Source: Leptolyngbya ohadii IS1 (GTDB taxonomy: Bacteria; Cyanobacteriota; Cyanobacteriia; Elainellales; Elainellaceae). From it: a DNA stretch of 64,000 nucleotides. Under the pieces are notes generated by a model. That model had not been told where the DNA came from and did no database searches. It worked only from the letters and a program-made list of their open reading frames with translations. A program made the position numbers and the translations under genes. Each line of letters opens with the position of its first letter. Position 1 is the stretch's first letter. Location: contig NZ_NKFP01000006.1 in the NCBI RefSeq assembly GCF_002215035.1, positions 3,315,080 through 3,379,079 on the forward strand, written 5' to 3'. Shown here in pieces: positions 1 to 9,291 of the stretch.

Positions 1-454
1 GAGCCGGATTAAATTCTCGCGACCAGAAATCGGCTAGTCCGGCGATCGGCAATGCTTGCCCCAGTGGGTAGGCGATCTCGTTCCACAATACCTGGATTCC
101 AGCACGGGTGAGGGCGTTTGTCACTTCGGAGCGGGACTGGGGATAGTGCAGGTCGTGGTTGCCGAGTACGGCAAAAATTCCTTTCCGGCTTTGGAGCCGC
201 TGAAGTCGATCGGCTAAGGCATCAATTGGCGTCGGATCATCCGTCACATAATCCCCGGTCAGCATTACCAGATCGGGCTGGAGCGCATTGCTAGCTTCGA
301 TCGCTTCCTCTAACATTGCTTCCGACAGGCGCAGTCCGTCGTAGTGCAGATCGGAAAGCTGAACCAGGCGAGTTTGATGCAGGGAGGACGGAAGTTGAGA
401 AATTGGGATTGTAATTTCCTCAATCCGAAGGGAGCCGGATAACAGCTTGTGCAT
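1..454 (-). CDS. Metallophosphoesterase (partial, C-terminus beyond window)
   Basis: Reading the minus strand from an ATG at 454 gives a frame that is still open at the window edge. It encodes a calcineurin-like phosphoesterase. Visible metal-binding motifs are LVQLSDLHYD near residue 30, LTGDYVTD near residue 62 and LGNHDLHYPQ near residue 92, which match the D-x-H, G-D and G-N-H-D blocks of the family. The protein probably hydrolyses a phosphate ester using two metal ions; the substrate cannot be inferred. The last visible residues, around LPIAGLADFWSREFNPA, look like normal family sequence, so nothing suggests a pseudogene. The gene diverges from the secretion operon that starts at 1057. 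Confidence 0.85.
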   Translation of the reverse strand, partial: MHKLLSGSLRIEEITIPISQLPSSLHQTRLVQLSDLHYDGLRLSEAMLEEAIEASNALQPDLVMLTGDYVTDDPTPIDALADRLQRLQSRKGIFAVLGNHDLHYPQSRSEVTNALTRAGIQVLWNEIAYPLGQALPIAGLADFWSREFNPA

Positions 455-1056
455 TTCGATACGTTCTTCTGAACGGTTACTTTAGCTTAACAAATGGGGA
501 TACTATCCCTGGTGTTCGCCACACAACACCCGTCTTCTTTCTATATCTTTTTTCTCTAATTTTCTCTCTAACCTTCTGGCTGTTTGCTAGCTATTTTTTT
601 CTGCCCGATTTCACAGGTTAAAACGTGGCGGCGTCAAACTAATATCAACCTTTGGAAATAGAAAATATGGAGTGGGCGGGTAAAACCCGGAAGCCGCAAA
701 TAATCTTAACAATTCTCAGCAGAACTCAACGTTTTCGATTAAGGTTTGACGTTTTTCCTGGGTTTTCGGGACAATCGGATTTTCCGTTGTATTCACTTAA
801 TGTATAAAGATGCTGTAGTCAGGATGCATAAGTCCCTCGAAAACCTACCGTTAACGCTCTAACGGAGAAACTGAAGCAGGATTATGACAGAACAGACAAC
901 CGAGTTTCTCTCTAACAAAGCTTTGTCAAACCGTAGAGTTAACCTAAAGTTTTAGACGAAATCTCCGTAGCCATGAGCCAATCGGTAGAAATTGGGGCAG
1001 ATTAGAGTCTAGGGACATAGCCTGTATCAAGCTCGTATAACAGAGATCCTACTGAG
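455..1056. other. 602-bp divergent spacer ahead of the secretion operon
   Basis: No conserved gene is recognised here. The spacer is richer in A and T than its surroundings and should hold promoters for the minus-strand phosphoesterase and for the plus-strand operon. A 23-codon open frame at 884-955 starts with MTEQTTEFLSNK and follows a weak purine tract (GAAGCAGG). It could be a leader peptide or chance. No clear rho-independent terminator or riboswitch fold was seen. Confidence 0.5.
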
Positions 1057-1818
1057 ATGACCGTTGTATTACGAATTGGGGAGCGATCGATCACGGCTGA
1101 AGAAGTGCTGCCGCTTATGGCGGGCTATCAAATGCTGCCGCAGTTTACCCAGGAACTTTTGATCGACCAGGCAATTGAGTCGATCGAATGCACAGAGGAA
1201 GAAATTGCTGCCGCCCGCCAGCAGTTCTACAGTCAGAACCAGATTGAAGACGCAGAACATCGTAAAGCCTGGCTTGCCTACTACGGTATGACCGAGGAAC
1301 AGCTCGATCGCCTGGCAATGCGGGAGACGCGGATTGAGAAGTTCAAGCAGGCAATCTGGGGCAACAAGCTGGAGTCCTACTTCCTCAGCCGCAAGGACAA
1401 GCTGGACAAGGTGATCTACTCCCTGATTCGCGTATCGGAACAGGACGTTGGCATTGCTCAAGAACTCTACTTCCGCATTCTGGAGGGCGAGCAGAGCTTT
1501 GCTGAACTGGCACGCGAGTATTCCAAGGGTCCAGAAGCGCAGACCGATGGCTTGATCGGTCCTGTTGAATTGAGCGTTCCTCACCCTGTTTTGGCACAGT
1601 TGCTCACCCTGAGTCAGCCCGGTCAGGTCAGCCAACCCACGCGAGTCGGGGAGTGGATTGTCCTGGTGCGTTTAGAGAAATTTATTCCTGCCCAGATGGA
1701 TGAAGCGATGCGGCGCAGGCTGCTGAATGAGTGCTTTAACACCTGGCTCAAAGAACAGATTGAACAAGTCAATTCCCCCAGTCCGAGTTCTTCTACTGCT
1801 GCCCCCCTTGCCTCATGA
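1057..1818 (+). CDS. Parvulin-type peptidylprolyl isomerase of a type I secretion operon
   Basis: A 253-residue protein. The first ~110 residues are helical and SurA/PpiC-like. Residues ~118-212 look like a rotamase domain (core segments FAELAREYSKGPEAQTDG and VGEWIVLVRLEKF). The predicted activity is cis-trans isomerisation of prolyl bonds. There is no N-terminal signal peptide, so it should act in the cytoplasm, unlike periplasmic SurA. Its stop codon overlaps the ATG of the ABC exporter (ATGA), so translation is probably coupled. Parvulin genes next to HlyB/HlyD-type genes are a recurring cyanobacterial arrangement. A role in keeping the exported substrate competent for secretion is inference. 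Confidence 0.85.
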   Translation: MTVVLRIGERSITAEEVLPLMAGYQMLPQFTQELLIDQAIESIECTEEEIAAARQQFYSQNQIEDAEHRKAWLAYYGMTEEQLDRLAMRETRIEKFKQAIWGNKLESYFLSRKDKLDKVIYSLIRVSEQDVGIAQELYFRILEGEQSFAELAREYSKGPEAQTDGLIGPVELSVPHPVLAQLLTLSQPGQVSQPTRVGEWIVLVRLEKFIPAQMDEAMRRRLLNECFNTWLKEQIEQVNSPSPSSSTAAPLAS

Positions 1819-4799
1819 CATATACCAAATCAACCGTTCAGGATTTTGTTGCATCTGTACCGCCGTTTGACCAGCTCTCTCCCGGTGCGCTGTCTTCCGT
1901 TACTGAGCGGTTTCAGCTTTTACGTTACCGGATGGGTCAGGCAGTGCTAGTGCGCGATCGCCTGCCGAACCAGGTTTGCATTGTCTATCAGGGACAGGTA
2001 CGCCTGCTAGGATACGATGCCCGTACCCAAAAGCCTGTCACGCTGCAACTGCTTCAGCCGGGAGCAATCTTTGGCTGGGTGGGGCTAGTGCGGGGTGTGC
2101 CCTGCGAAACGGTGATTGCTTCGACAGAAACCATTTGTTTAACCCTTTCTGCCACGGAATTTTTGGCGCTGCTGGATCAGGAGCCAGTTCTGGCAAAAGC
2201 CTTTCGTCAGCGAGCTTCCCTGCCGGAAGTGTTTGACCTGCTGGGCACCGAACTCCACCGCCAGGCAAACGGCGACGCCGACCTCAAGGAACTTGCGAAC
2301 CAGGCAGAAATGGATGCCGTGGTGTGTAACCTGCCGCCCGGACGGACGCCGATCGCCCAGTTGGAGGAAAATCGCATCTGGTTAGTGAGCGGCGGCGGCG
2401 AAATTGCGAATCTTCCCGTCGGTAGTCGGCTGAGCGGATCTCTGGACGCGATCGAAGTCACGGGCAATCAGGCTGCCCGCATTGTGGGCTTCTCCGAAAC
2501 CCTGACCGAGCAGATTGACATCGACGATGAGCCTGCGGAATCGGTCATTGCAGAAGTCGTAGAGTCGGAACTGAATATTCCCTACGCGCCCGATCGCCCT
2601 GCCGATCCCGATCCCAGCCTGACGGCGAGGGGCAAATCTGCCTCCGGTCGCACCAACTATCCCTTTGTGCGCGGTAAGGGAGAAATCGAAGAGGCAATGG
2701 CTTGCTTCCAGATGATCTGCCAGCACTTTAATATGCCCTTCCGCAAGGATGTGGTGAAGCGGGTGCTAACGAGCCAGTCGGAGCGCCTGGGCGGCGTTTC
2801 CCTGGAACTGTGCGGCGCAGTTGCCGAAATGATGGGACTCAATGCCCAGCTTGTCGTGGCTCCTGCTAGCGCGATCGGTCGGATTGAAGGTCCGGCAATG
2901 GTGAAATGGCAGGATGGCGTGGTGGTGCTCTACGAAGCCAGCGAACGGGAACTGGTAATTGCCGACCCGCAGAGCAATATTCGGCGACGCAAGCCCGCTG
3001 ACTTTGTGGAAACCTGGGGCGACCAGGGAGAAGTCCTGCTGCTGAAATCCACTAAGCAAACTCCACAGCAGCGATTTGGGCTGAAATGGTTCCTGCCTGC
3101 GATCAAGAAGCATAAGCGCGTCCTGATCGAGGTCTTTGTTGCCTCCTTCTTTGTGCAGCTTTTCGCCCTGGCAAACCCGCTGATGATCCAGGTGATCATC
3201 GACAAGGTAATTGTGCAGAAGAGCCTGGATACGCTGCACGTCCTGGGAATTTTGCTGCTGGTGCTGGCGGTGTTTGAGGCGGTTCTCACCAGTCTGCGAA
3301 CGTACCTATTTGTGGACACGACGAACCGGATCGATATGTCGTTGGGTTCGGAGATTATCGACCATTTGCTGCGGCTGCCGCTGCGCTACTTTGAAAGGCG
3401 TCCGGTGGGAGAACTCGCCACCCGCATCAACGAGCTAGAGAACATCCGGCAATTCCTCACAGGAACGGCGTTAACCGTAGTGCTGGACGCTCTGTTCTCC
3501 GTGATTTACATCGTGGTGATGTTCATCTATAGCTGGCTGCTGACGCTGGTGTCGCTGGTGACGGTGCCGCTGTTTATTTTGTTGGCGATGGTGGCTTCTC
3601 CGCTAATTCGCGATCAGCTGCGCGTGAAGGCAGAGCGAAATGCCGAAACCCAGTCCTATCTGGTGGAAGTGGTGTCTGGCATCCAGACGGTGAAGGCACA
3701 GAACATGGAGCTTCGTGCCCGGTGGCAGTGGCAGCAGCGCTATGCAAGGTATGTAAGTGCGGGCTTTAAGACGGTTCTCACCTCCACGACTGCGGGATCT
3801 GCGAGTAACTTCCTGAACCAGTTGTCCGGTCTGCTGGTGATCTGGGTGGGTGCGTATCTGGTGGTGCAGGGTCAGCTCTCTCTGGGGCAGCTCATCGCCT
3901 TCCGAATCATCGCAGGCTATGTCACCAGCCCGCTGCTGCGTCTGGCGCAACTTTGGCAAAGCTTCCAGGAAGTGGGGCTGTCGATCGAGCGACTGAGCGA
4001 CATTGTGGACTCCTCACCCGAAGCGGATGAGACCGATCGCCAGAATATCCCCATGCCTCCAGTGGAGGGTGAAGTCAAATTTGATGATGTCTCCTTCCGG
4101 TTTGGCACCAGTGGACCCTGGCAGCTCAACAACGTTAGCCTGGAATTCCCTGCCGGATCGTTTGTGGGCATTGTGGGGCAGAGCGGTTCCGGTAAGAGTA
4201 CGATGATGAAACTCCTGCCCCGCCTCTATGACATCGACGAAGGGCGGATTATCATCGACGGCTACGATATCAGCAAAGTCGAACTCTACTCGCTGCGTCA
4301 GCAGATCGGAATCGTGCCCCAGGATACGCTGCTGTTCGAGGGCACCGTGCAGGAAAACATTGCACTTACCTGTCCCGATGCATCGGCGGAGGAGATTATC
4401 CGGGCAGCGAAGGCAGCGGCAGCACACGACTTTATCATGGGACTGCCAAACGGCTATAACACGCGAGTCGGTGAACGGGGTGCATCCCTCTCTGGGGGAC
4501 AGAGACAGCGGATTGCGATCGCCCGTACCGTCTTGCAAAATCCCCGTCTGCTGATTCTGGATGAAGCCACCAGTGCACTAGACTACGACTCGGAGCGGCA
4601 AGTTTGTCTGAACCTGGCGGAGGTATTTAGCGATCGGACGGTGTTCTTTATTACCCACCGCCTCAGCACGATTCGCAACGCCGACATCATTCTGCTGATG
4701 GACAAGGGTTCCCCCGTTGAGATGGGCACCCACAGCGAGCTAATGGCGCTCCGGGGACGCTACTACTGTCTGTATCAGCAGCAGGAAGCGGAAATGTAA
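1815..4799 (+). CDS. Type I secretion ABC exporter with cNMP-binding-like and inactive C39-like domains
   Basis: A 994-residue HlyB-type exporter. Domain order: a cyclic-nucleotide-binding-like fold (~15-140), a variable linker, a C39-like domain (~276-420), a six-helix ABC transmembrane domain (~440-720) and a nucleotide-binding domain. The ATPase has Walker A GQSGSGKST (~784), signature LSGGQRQRIAIA (~892), Walker B LLILDEATSALD (~913) and an H-loop ITHR. In the C39-like part, the segment AMACFQMICQHF aligns with the usual catalytic block, but the position of the catalytic Cys is occupied by Glu and the catalytic His is not apparent; the later ADP motif is kept. It therefore probably docks substrate, like the HlyB C39-like domain, rather than cleaving double-glycine leaders. 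It sits between the isomerase and HlyD genes. Confidence 0.9.
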   Translation: MTYTKSTVQDFVASVPPFDQLSPGALSSVTERFQLLRYRMGQAVLVRDRLPNQVCIVYQGQVRLLGYDARTQKPVTLQLLQPGAIFGWVGLVRGVPCETVIASTETICLTLSATEFLALLDQEPVLAKAFRQRASLPEVFDLLGTELHRQANGDADLKELANQAEMDAVVCNLPPGRTPIAQLEENRIWLVSGGGEIANLPVGSRLSGSLDAIEVTGNQAARIVGFSETLTEQIDIDDEPAESVIAEVVESELNIPYAPDRPADPDPSLTARGKSASGRTNYPFVRGKGEIEEAMACFQMICQHFNMPFRKDVVKRVLTSQSERLGGVSLELCGAVAEMMGLNAQLVVAPASAIGRIEGPAMVKWQDGVVVLYEASERELVIADPQSNIRRRKPADFVETWGDQGEVLLLKSTKQTPQQRFGLKWFLPAIKKHKRVLIEVFVASFFVQLFALANPLMIQVIIDKVIVQKSLDTLHVLGILLLVLAVFEAVLTSLRTYLFVDTTNRIDMSLGSEIIDHLLRLPLRYFERRPVGELATRINELENIRQFLTGTALTVVLDALFSVIYIVVMFIYSWLLTLVSLVTVPLFILLAMVASPLIRDQLRVKAERNAETQSYLVEVVSGIQTVKAQNMELRARWQWQQRYARYVSAGFKTVLTSTTAGSASNFLNQLSGLLVIWVGAYLVVQGQLSLGQLIAFRIIAGYVTSPLLRLAQLWQSFQEVGLSIERLSDIVDSSPEADETDRQNIPMPPVEGEVKFDDVSFRFGTSGPWQLNNVSLEFPAGSFVGIVGQSGSGKSTMMKLLPRLYDIDEGRIIIDGYDISKVELYSLRQQIGIVPQDTLLFEGTVQENIALTCPDASAEEIIRAAKAAAAHDFIMGLPNGYNTRVGERGASLSGGQRQRIAIARTVLQNPRLLILDEATSALDYDSERQVCLNLAEVFSDRTVFFITHRLSTIRNADIILLMDKGSPVEMGTHSELMALRGRYYCLYQQQEAEM

Positions 4800-5057
4800 A
4801 CCACTTGTCAACGTGGCTGGAGGTGGCTGGGGGCAAAATACTGCATGGCAACCTAACCATTTGGCAACTGTCGCCGCCACTTTCCGGATGATTTCCTAAG
4901 ATAGAGGCAGATTGGATCAATCCTCAGACCGATGCAAAGAGTACACAGGGATTTTTTCGCCTAGTGCAACCGCCTCTACCTGCCCCTATTCTCCACTTCC
5001 TAATCCCTATTTCCCCCATTCCCCTAACCCCAAAACCTGCAAAGGAGTAATCGCACA

Positions 5058-6632
5058 ATGAACGGAAGCAATGGAGCCGGAAAAAACGGCAGCTCTAAGA
5101 GCATCGCCCCCACGCAAGTTCCAGCTTCACGAAACGGCAAATCGAGCCGAACCAAGCTGGCGGAGTCGGGTGCGAGTGAGAATAAAATGATTCGCGCCCA
5201 AGCCTTCGATCAGCCCGTCGTTCTGCAACAGCCCAACTACTGGTCGCGGGGAATTCTCTGGGGCATCATGGGCGTGGCAACCTTTGCCGTCCTGTGGGCA
5301 TCCTTCGCCAAAATTGAGGAAGCCGTTCCTGCTGCGGGACAATTGCAGCCTCAAGAAAGCGTCCAGCCGATCCAGGCTCCCGTAGGCGGTGTGGTGCAGG
5401 AAATCCTGGCGCGGGACGGGCAGGAGGTGAAGAAAGGGGATCTGCTGGTGCGGCTTGACCCCACGGCGGCGGAGGCACAGCAAAAATCCCTGGGGCAAAT
5501 CAAGGATTCACTGACGCGGCAAAACCAGTTTTATCGCTCCCAGCTGGCAGGTTCAGCAGCCCCGACGCTGGCAGTTGCCCAACAGCTTAATCTCCCCGCC
5601 GAGGTGCTGTCGCTGACGGAAAACCGGGCAACCCTATTTGCGGAAAACAGGCTTTATCAGGCACAGTTAGGCGGCAGCGGCAATCTGTCTCCAGAACAGC
5701 GGGTTCGTTTGCAAGCCAGCGAGCAGGAAGCCAATACCAGAGCGGCGGCGGCACAGTTTGAAGTGGCTCAGCTTCAGCAGCAGCTCAGCCAGACGGAACA
5801 GCAGCTGGCATCGACGCAGCAAAGTTTGGCGATCGACGAAAAGATCTATAACGATCTGGCTCCTCTGCTGGCAGATGGCGGCATTGCCCGGATTCAGGTG
5901 GTGAAGCAGGAACAGCAGGTAATTCAAACCAGGGCAGAGGTCAATCGGCTCAGTCAGGAAGCGGCACGGCTGCGCTATGCGATCGCCCAGTCTCAGCAAA
6001 AGCTGCAAAATACCGTCGCCACGACGAACAATGATTTGCTGAACCGCATTGCAGAGAACAACAAGAAAATTGCGGATATCGACAGCCAGCTCAATAAAGT
6101 AATTCTGGACAACGAAAACCGCATTTCCGAGATTGACAGCCAGCTCAGTCAGGCAACGCAAACCCTGCGCTACCAGGAACTGCGTGCCCCGATCGACGGC
6201 ATTGTGTTTGATCTCCAGGCGAAGGGACCGGGCTTTGTGGCGAACTCCACCGAACCGATTCTCAAGATCGTGCCGAATGATTCCCTGGTTGCAGAGGTCT
6301 TTATCACAAACCAGGACATCGGCTTTGTGGCAGAGGGTTTGCCTGTGGACGTGCGGGTGGACTCCTTCCCGTTCAGCGAATTTGGCGACATTAAGGGCAC
6401 GATCATCAACATCGGTTCCGATGCGCTGCCGCCGGATCAAACCCACCAGTTCTACCGCTTCCCGGCAAAAATCAAGCTCGATCAGCAGTTCATTTCCGTG
6501 AACGGCAACAAGATTCCGCTTCAGTCGGGGATGTCCATCACCGCCAATATCATTACCCGCAAGCGATCGGTGATGAGCATCTTTACCGATCAGTTCGTGC
6601 GGAAGGTAGATACGGTGCGAACGGTGCGGTAA
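5058..6632 (+). CDS. HlyD-family periplasmic adaptor subunit (type I secretion)
   Basis: A 524-residue membrane-fusion protein. A Ser/Asn/Lys-rich cytoplasmic N-terminus is followed by one transmembrane helix (around ILWGIMGVATFAVLWASF, ~72-92). A biotinyl-lipoyl-like half follows (APVGGVVQEILARDGQEVKKGD). A long coiled-coil hairpin rich in Gln and Ala occupies ~150-370, then the second lipoyl half (LRAPIDGIVFDLQ) and a beta-barrel (FPFSEFGDIKGTI). The ATG follows AAAGGAG. It should bridge the upstream ABC exporter to an outer-membrane TolC-like channel, which is not encoded in the window. The 258-bp gap to the exporter gene contains a pyrimidine-rich spacer, so a separate promoter is possible. 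Confidence 0.92.
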   Translation: MNGSNGAGKNGSSKSIAPTQVPASRNGKSSRTKLAESGASENKMIRAQAFDQPVVLQQPNYWSRGILWGIMGVATFAVLWASFAKIEEAVPAAGQLQPQESVQPIQAPVGGVVQEILARDGQEVKKGDLLVRLDPTAAEAQQKSLGQIKDSLTRQNQFYRSQLAGSAAPTLAVAQQLNLPAEVLSLTENRATLFAENRLYQAQLGGSGNLSPEQRVRLQASEQEANTRAAAAQFEVAQLQQQLSQTEQQLASTQQSLAIDEKIYNDLAPLLADGGIARIQVVKQEQQVIQTRAEVNRLSQEAARLRYAIAQSQQKLQNTVATTNNDLLNRIAENNKKIADIDSQLNKVILDNENRISEIDSQLSQATQTLRYQELRAPIDGIVFDLQAKGPGFVANSTEPILKIVPNDSLVAEVFITNQDIGFVAEGLPVDVRVDSFPFSEFGDIKGTIINIGSDALPPDQTHQFYRFPAKIKLDQQFISVNGNKIPLQSGMSITANIITRKRSVMSIFTDQFVRKVDTVRTVR

Positions 6633-6691
6633 TTCGTCACACTCATTACAAATCGATCGCAGAAGTGATCGTCCGTGTGTTATTCTAAAGA

Positions 6692-6787
6692 AGACCTGGA
6701 CTCATGCGATTACAACGCCCAAACCTTGTCAGGACCGGAAGGTAGCAGCAATACGGGATGCTTGTAATAGGCGTGAAATCCGGGTCT
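6692..6787 (+). ncRNA. ffs: Signal recognition particle RNA, small bacterial type (scRNA/4.5S)
   Basis: The conserved SRP apical domain is clear: GTCAGGACCGGAAGGTAGCA with the GGAAG and AGCA internal-loop halves. The 5' end AGACCTGGA pairs with TCCGGGTCT at the 3' end, giving one long hairpin of about 96 nt. A T-rich run follows directly and would end transcription. A TATTCT box lies about 6 nt before the 5' end. The RNA binds Ffh and targets nascent membrane proteins to the membrane. Exact ends are set by pairing, not by experiment. Confidence 0.93.
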
Positions 6788-6895
6788 TTTTGTTTGGTTT
6801 TGGTAGGGATCATTCTCCTCATCAAGTCCCCCACATCAGCAATCGCATTTTGTAAGCTAGAGAAAATTCTCCCGGATTAGAAGGAAGCTTTAGCG

Positions 6896-7324
6896 ATGAC
6901 AGGTTTTGGAAATGGTTTTGGAAACGGTCTCGGCAATTTAGTCCAAAAAGCGTTTTATTTGGGCGTGGGGGCTGCCTCCCTTGCGGCGGAAAAGGCAAGC
7001 GGCAAACTGGTGGAGCTGCGGGTACAGGCACAAAAGCTGGCGGATGAAATGGTGGCACGGGGCGAAATCACCACCGAAGACGCCAAACGCATGGTAGACG
7101 ACATGATCAGCCGTGCCCAGCAGGAAATGCCTCTCGCCAGCGAAACCCAGCCCTCTCAACCCCAGACAATTGAGCCACGCCGCATTGAAATCATTGCAGA
7201 CGATGAGCCAGAATCCCAGACAAACCCCACTGCCAGTACCCCTTCAGACGATGCACCAGCGGATGATTTGCGGGCACAAGTTGCAAAACTTCAAGAAGAA
7301 CTGCGACGCCTCAAACAGGAGTAG
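6896..7324 (+). CDS. Phasin-like small helical protein
   Basis: A 142-residue protein. It has a Gly/Asn-rich start (MTGFGNGFGNGLGNLVQK), a helix with a hydrophobic stretch (YLGVGAASLAAEKASGKL), and the segment ARGEITTEDAKRMVDDMISRAQ, which is typical of phasin-like and polyhydroxyalkanoate-associated proteins in cyanobacteria. The middle is Pro/Ser/Thr-rich and disordered. The C-terminus is a short coiled coil (DLRAQVAKLQEELRRLKQE). An AAGGA lies 10 nt before the ATG. The true role, whether granule binding or membrane association, is not shown by the sequence. Confidence 0.7.
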   Translation: MTGFGNGFGNGLGNLVQKAFYLGVGAASLAAEKASGKLVELRVQAQKLADEMVARGEITTEDAKRMVDDMISRAQQEMPLASETQPSQPQTIEPRRIEIIADDEPESQTNPTASTPSDDAPADDLRAQVAKLQEELRRLKQE

Positions 7325-7376
7325 AGTAGTCAGGATAGGTATTTGACAACACTCTCTACACCCTATTTACGCAGTT

Positions 7377-7856
7377 ATGGACGGCTGGCAACAGGATTGG
7401 CTCCGGTCTTTAGAGTCGGTGACGAAAGAGGTTGAGCAGTTTTTTGAAAACGTGGGGCGGGATCTGGCGGAACTCGCCGATGTGGTAATCGATCTCTCCG
7501 AAGAAATCGTAGAAGAAGTGGAGCGATCGATCGCGCCTAAACTCGATCAGCTTGATCATCAGATTGTAGAATGGCTCAAACCCGTCGTTCAGCTGATGCT
7601 GGGCGTGGAGACCTCAATCGACCGGGCAGTGGAGCCTGTCACGCATACGGTGGAACCCTGGCTCAATCAGCATCCGATCTGCATTGGTTGCCAGCACTAC
7701 CACGGGCAGGTTTACGGCGGCAATTTACTGGTCTGCGCCATGCACCCGTTTGGAGTGGACGAAGGCGTGGATTCCTGTCCCGATAAGGAATTAGTGTCCT
7801 GGTCATTCTCCTCTGGGAAGTCTCAGAATTCGGAGTCAGGCGATCGATTCCAGTAG
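7377..7856 (+). CDS. Conserved cyanobacterial hypothetical protein with C-terminal Cys motif
   Basis: A 159-residue protein of unknown function. The first ~95 residues are acidic and helical (ESVTKEVEQFFENVGRDLAEL and similar), consistent with an amphipathic or coiled-coil region. The C-terminal part holds a compact Cys/His pattern, CIGCQHYHGQVYGGN followed by LVCAMHPFGV and DSCPDKEL, which could bind a metal. It starts 52 bp after the phasin-like gene and may be co-transcribed with it. It ends just before a strong intrinsic terminator shared by position with the convergent rca gene. Confidence 0.7.
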   Translation: MDGWQQDWLRSLESVTKEVEQFFENVGRDLAELADVVIDLSEEIVEEVERSIAPKLDQLDHQIVEWLKPVVQLMLGVETSIDRAVEPVTHTVEPWLNQHPICIGCQHYHGQVYGGNLLVCAMHPFGVDEGVDSCPDKELVSWSFSSGKSQNSESGDRFQ

Positions 7857-7930
7857 CCCTTTCCGTCAAATTTTCCGGATGCACCTGCCTAATGGAGTAA
7901 AGGGAAGTGGTAGATGCACCCTGATTGTTC

Positions 7931-7957
7931 ACCCCTGGTTTACGCCGGGGGTTTTTT
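7931..7957 (+). terminator. Rho-independent terminator between convergent genes
   Basis: The stem ACCCCTGG pairs with CCGGGGGT (one G-T wobble) around the loop TTTACG, followed by six T residues. It lies ~75 bp after the stop of the Cys-motif protein and directly before the 3' end of rca, so it terminates plus-strand transcription. Confidence 0.85.
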
Positions 7958-7965
7958 GTTGCGCC

Positions 7966-9291
7966 TCAGTTTTTACTGCCGGGACGCTGCACCACCAGTT
8001 CCATCACTCGGCGGCGATCGCGTGGATCAATTCCCACTAAACGAACATAGTCCTCCTGATGTTCGCGCAGGCAGGCTTCCAGGTCGTTGAAGGCAGCAGA
8101 GGCGTTGCCCTGAGTCAGGCTGTAGCATTGCCAGGAATTGGTGCGGAATCGGCGATCGTCCACGTATTCAATCCCAATGCGGTAGCCGTTATTTGCCAGT
8201 TCTTCAATCTGCTGTCCGGCTTCTGCGGTGAGGTGGCTGGCGCGGTTTTGCCCTGTGCTGTTTTGCCCTGTGCTGTTTTGTGTGTGATTACCGTGATTAC
8301 CGTTCCCGGAGGAATAGCTGGCGTAGGAAGCAGATGACCCGTTTCCAGAGGGCGATTGGCTAAATGATGGGTTTGGCGTAGTGGGCGTCCCCGTTCCGCT
8401 GGGAGGCTGTTGCAGGGAGGCGTGATATTGCTGGACGAGGCGAAGTTCCTGAATCCGCTGCTGTTCGCGCTCTAGCTGTCTTCCCAGTTCGATCAGGTGA
8501 GGCAGGCTGAAATCCGGCGGACGAAATTCGGGCAGTGCCTCGGTGCTGTTAACCACCCGCAGCGAAATTCGCTCCACGCCCACAGACTCAATAAACTTCC
8601 GCACCTGCTCATCGTACAGGCGAGAATGGAGGGCACTGTAAAAGTCGATCGACTGATCCGGGAAAGTATCCACCAACTGTTCGACCGTGCTGCGCGACAC
8701 CTGATCATCGGAAAAAATGCCGCTCACAATGCCAATTCGATCGGCGCGATCGGGTTCCCAGTAAAACTTCTCCATCCGTCCGTCGCGAACGAGGGGAGCG
8801 TACAGGGTCGAGAAGTCGTTGCCCGTGACAATGATCGGAATGCGCTGGATTGGCTCGGAGTCGTAGCTGCCGGGAAGCTGAACGTTTGTGGGATTATCGG
8901 CAATATTCATCAGCGTTCCGGCGACAAGCTGGGTATTTACCGTGTACTGGGTGGAGCTATCGACGCGACCCATCCCGGCATCGATGTCGTTAATAATAAG
9001 GACTGCCATGCGTCCCCGCACTTTGCTTGCCTCTGCCGCCTCACGATAGCGCAAGCGGATCAGCCGTGCCGGATCGCCTGCATCGGGGCTTTCTAATTCT
9101 CCAGCGGACATATAGACCGCTTCAACTCCTATCCGCTCGAACGCCAGGTCACACTGAAAGGACTTGCCTTCGCCCTTCCGCCCGTGGATACCCAGGATCA
9201 GCGGGACTTTGACTTTGGGCAGGTCAAGAAAGTTTTTTGTAATGTGGACTGCCAGTTTATCGAGAAAGCGCGGAGAAAGGTAATAGCTCAT
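7966..9291 (-). CDS. rca: Rubisco activase with C-terminal RbcS-like (SSUL) domain
   Basis: A 441-residue AAA+ protein. The Walker A region is GIHGRKGEGKSF (~34-45), Walker B is AVLIINDIDAG, and the sensor region is IPIIVTGNDFSTLYAPL, all characteristic of Rubisco activase. After the AAA+ module comes a Ser/Gly/Asn/Gln-rich linker with tandem NSTGQ units, then a domain (LTAEAGQQIEELANNGYRIG to about RRRVMELVVQRPG) that resembles the Rubisco small subunit. In cyanobacteria this RbcS-like tail is known to bind Rubisco and recruit the activase into carboxysomes, while the ATPase removes inhibitory sugar phosphates. The gene stands alone; no rbcLS is in the window. Confidence 0.93.
   Translation of the reverse strand: MSYYLSPRFLDKLAVHITKNFLDLPKVKVPLILGIHGRKGEGKSFQCDLAFERIGVEAVYMSAGELESPDAGDPARLIRLRYREAAEASKVRGRMAVLIINDIDAGMGRVDSSTQYTVNTQLVAGTLMNIADNPTNVQLPGSYDSEPIQRIPIIVTGNDFSTLYAPLVRDGRMEKFYWEPDRADRIGIVSGIFSDDQVSRSTVEQLVDTFPDQSIDFYSALHSRLYDEQVRKFIESVGVERISLRVVNSTEALPEFRPPDFSLPHLIELGRQLEREQQRIQELRLVQQYHASLQQPPSGTGTPTTPNPSFSQSPSGNGSSASYASYSSGNGNHGNHTQNSTGQNSTGQNRASHLTAEAGQQIEELANNGYRIGIEYVDDRRFRTNSWQCYSLTQGNASAAFNDLEACLREHQEDYVRLVGIDPRDRRRVMELVVQRPGSKN

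Noticed and set aside
2640..3075. Active C39 leader peptidase in the exporter (bacteriocin maturation)
   Set aside because: The catalytic Cys and His positions are not conserved, so a double-glycine-leader processing role is not supported.
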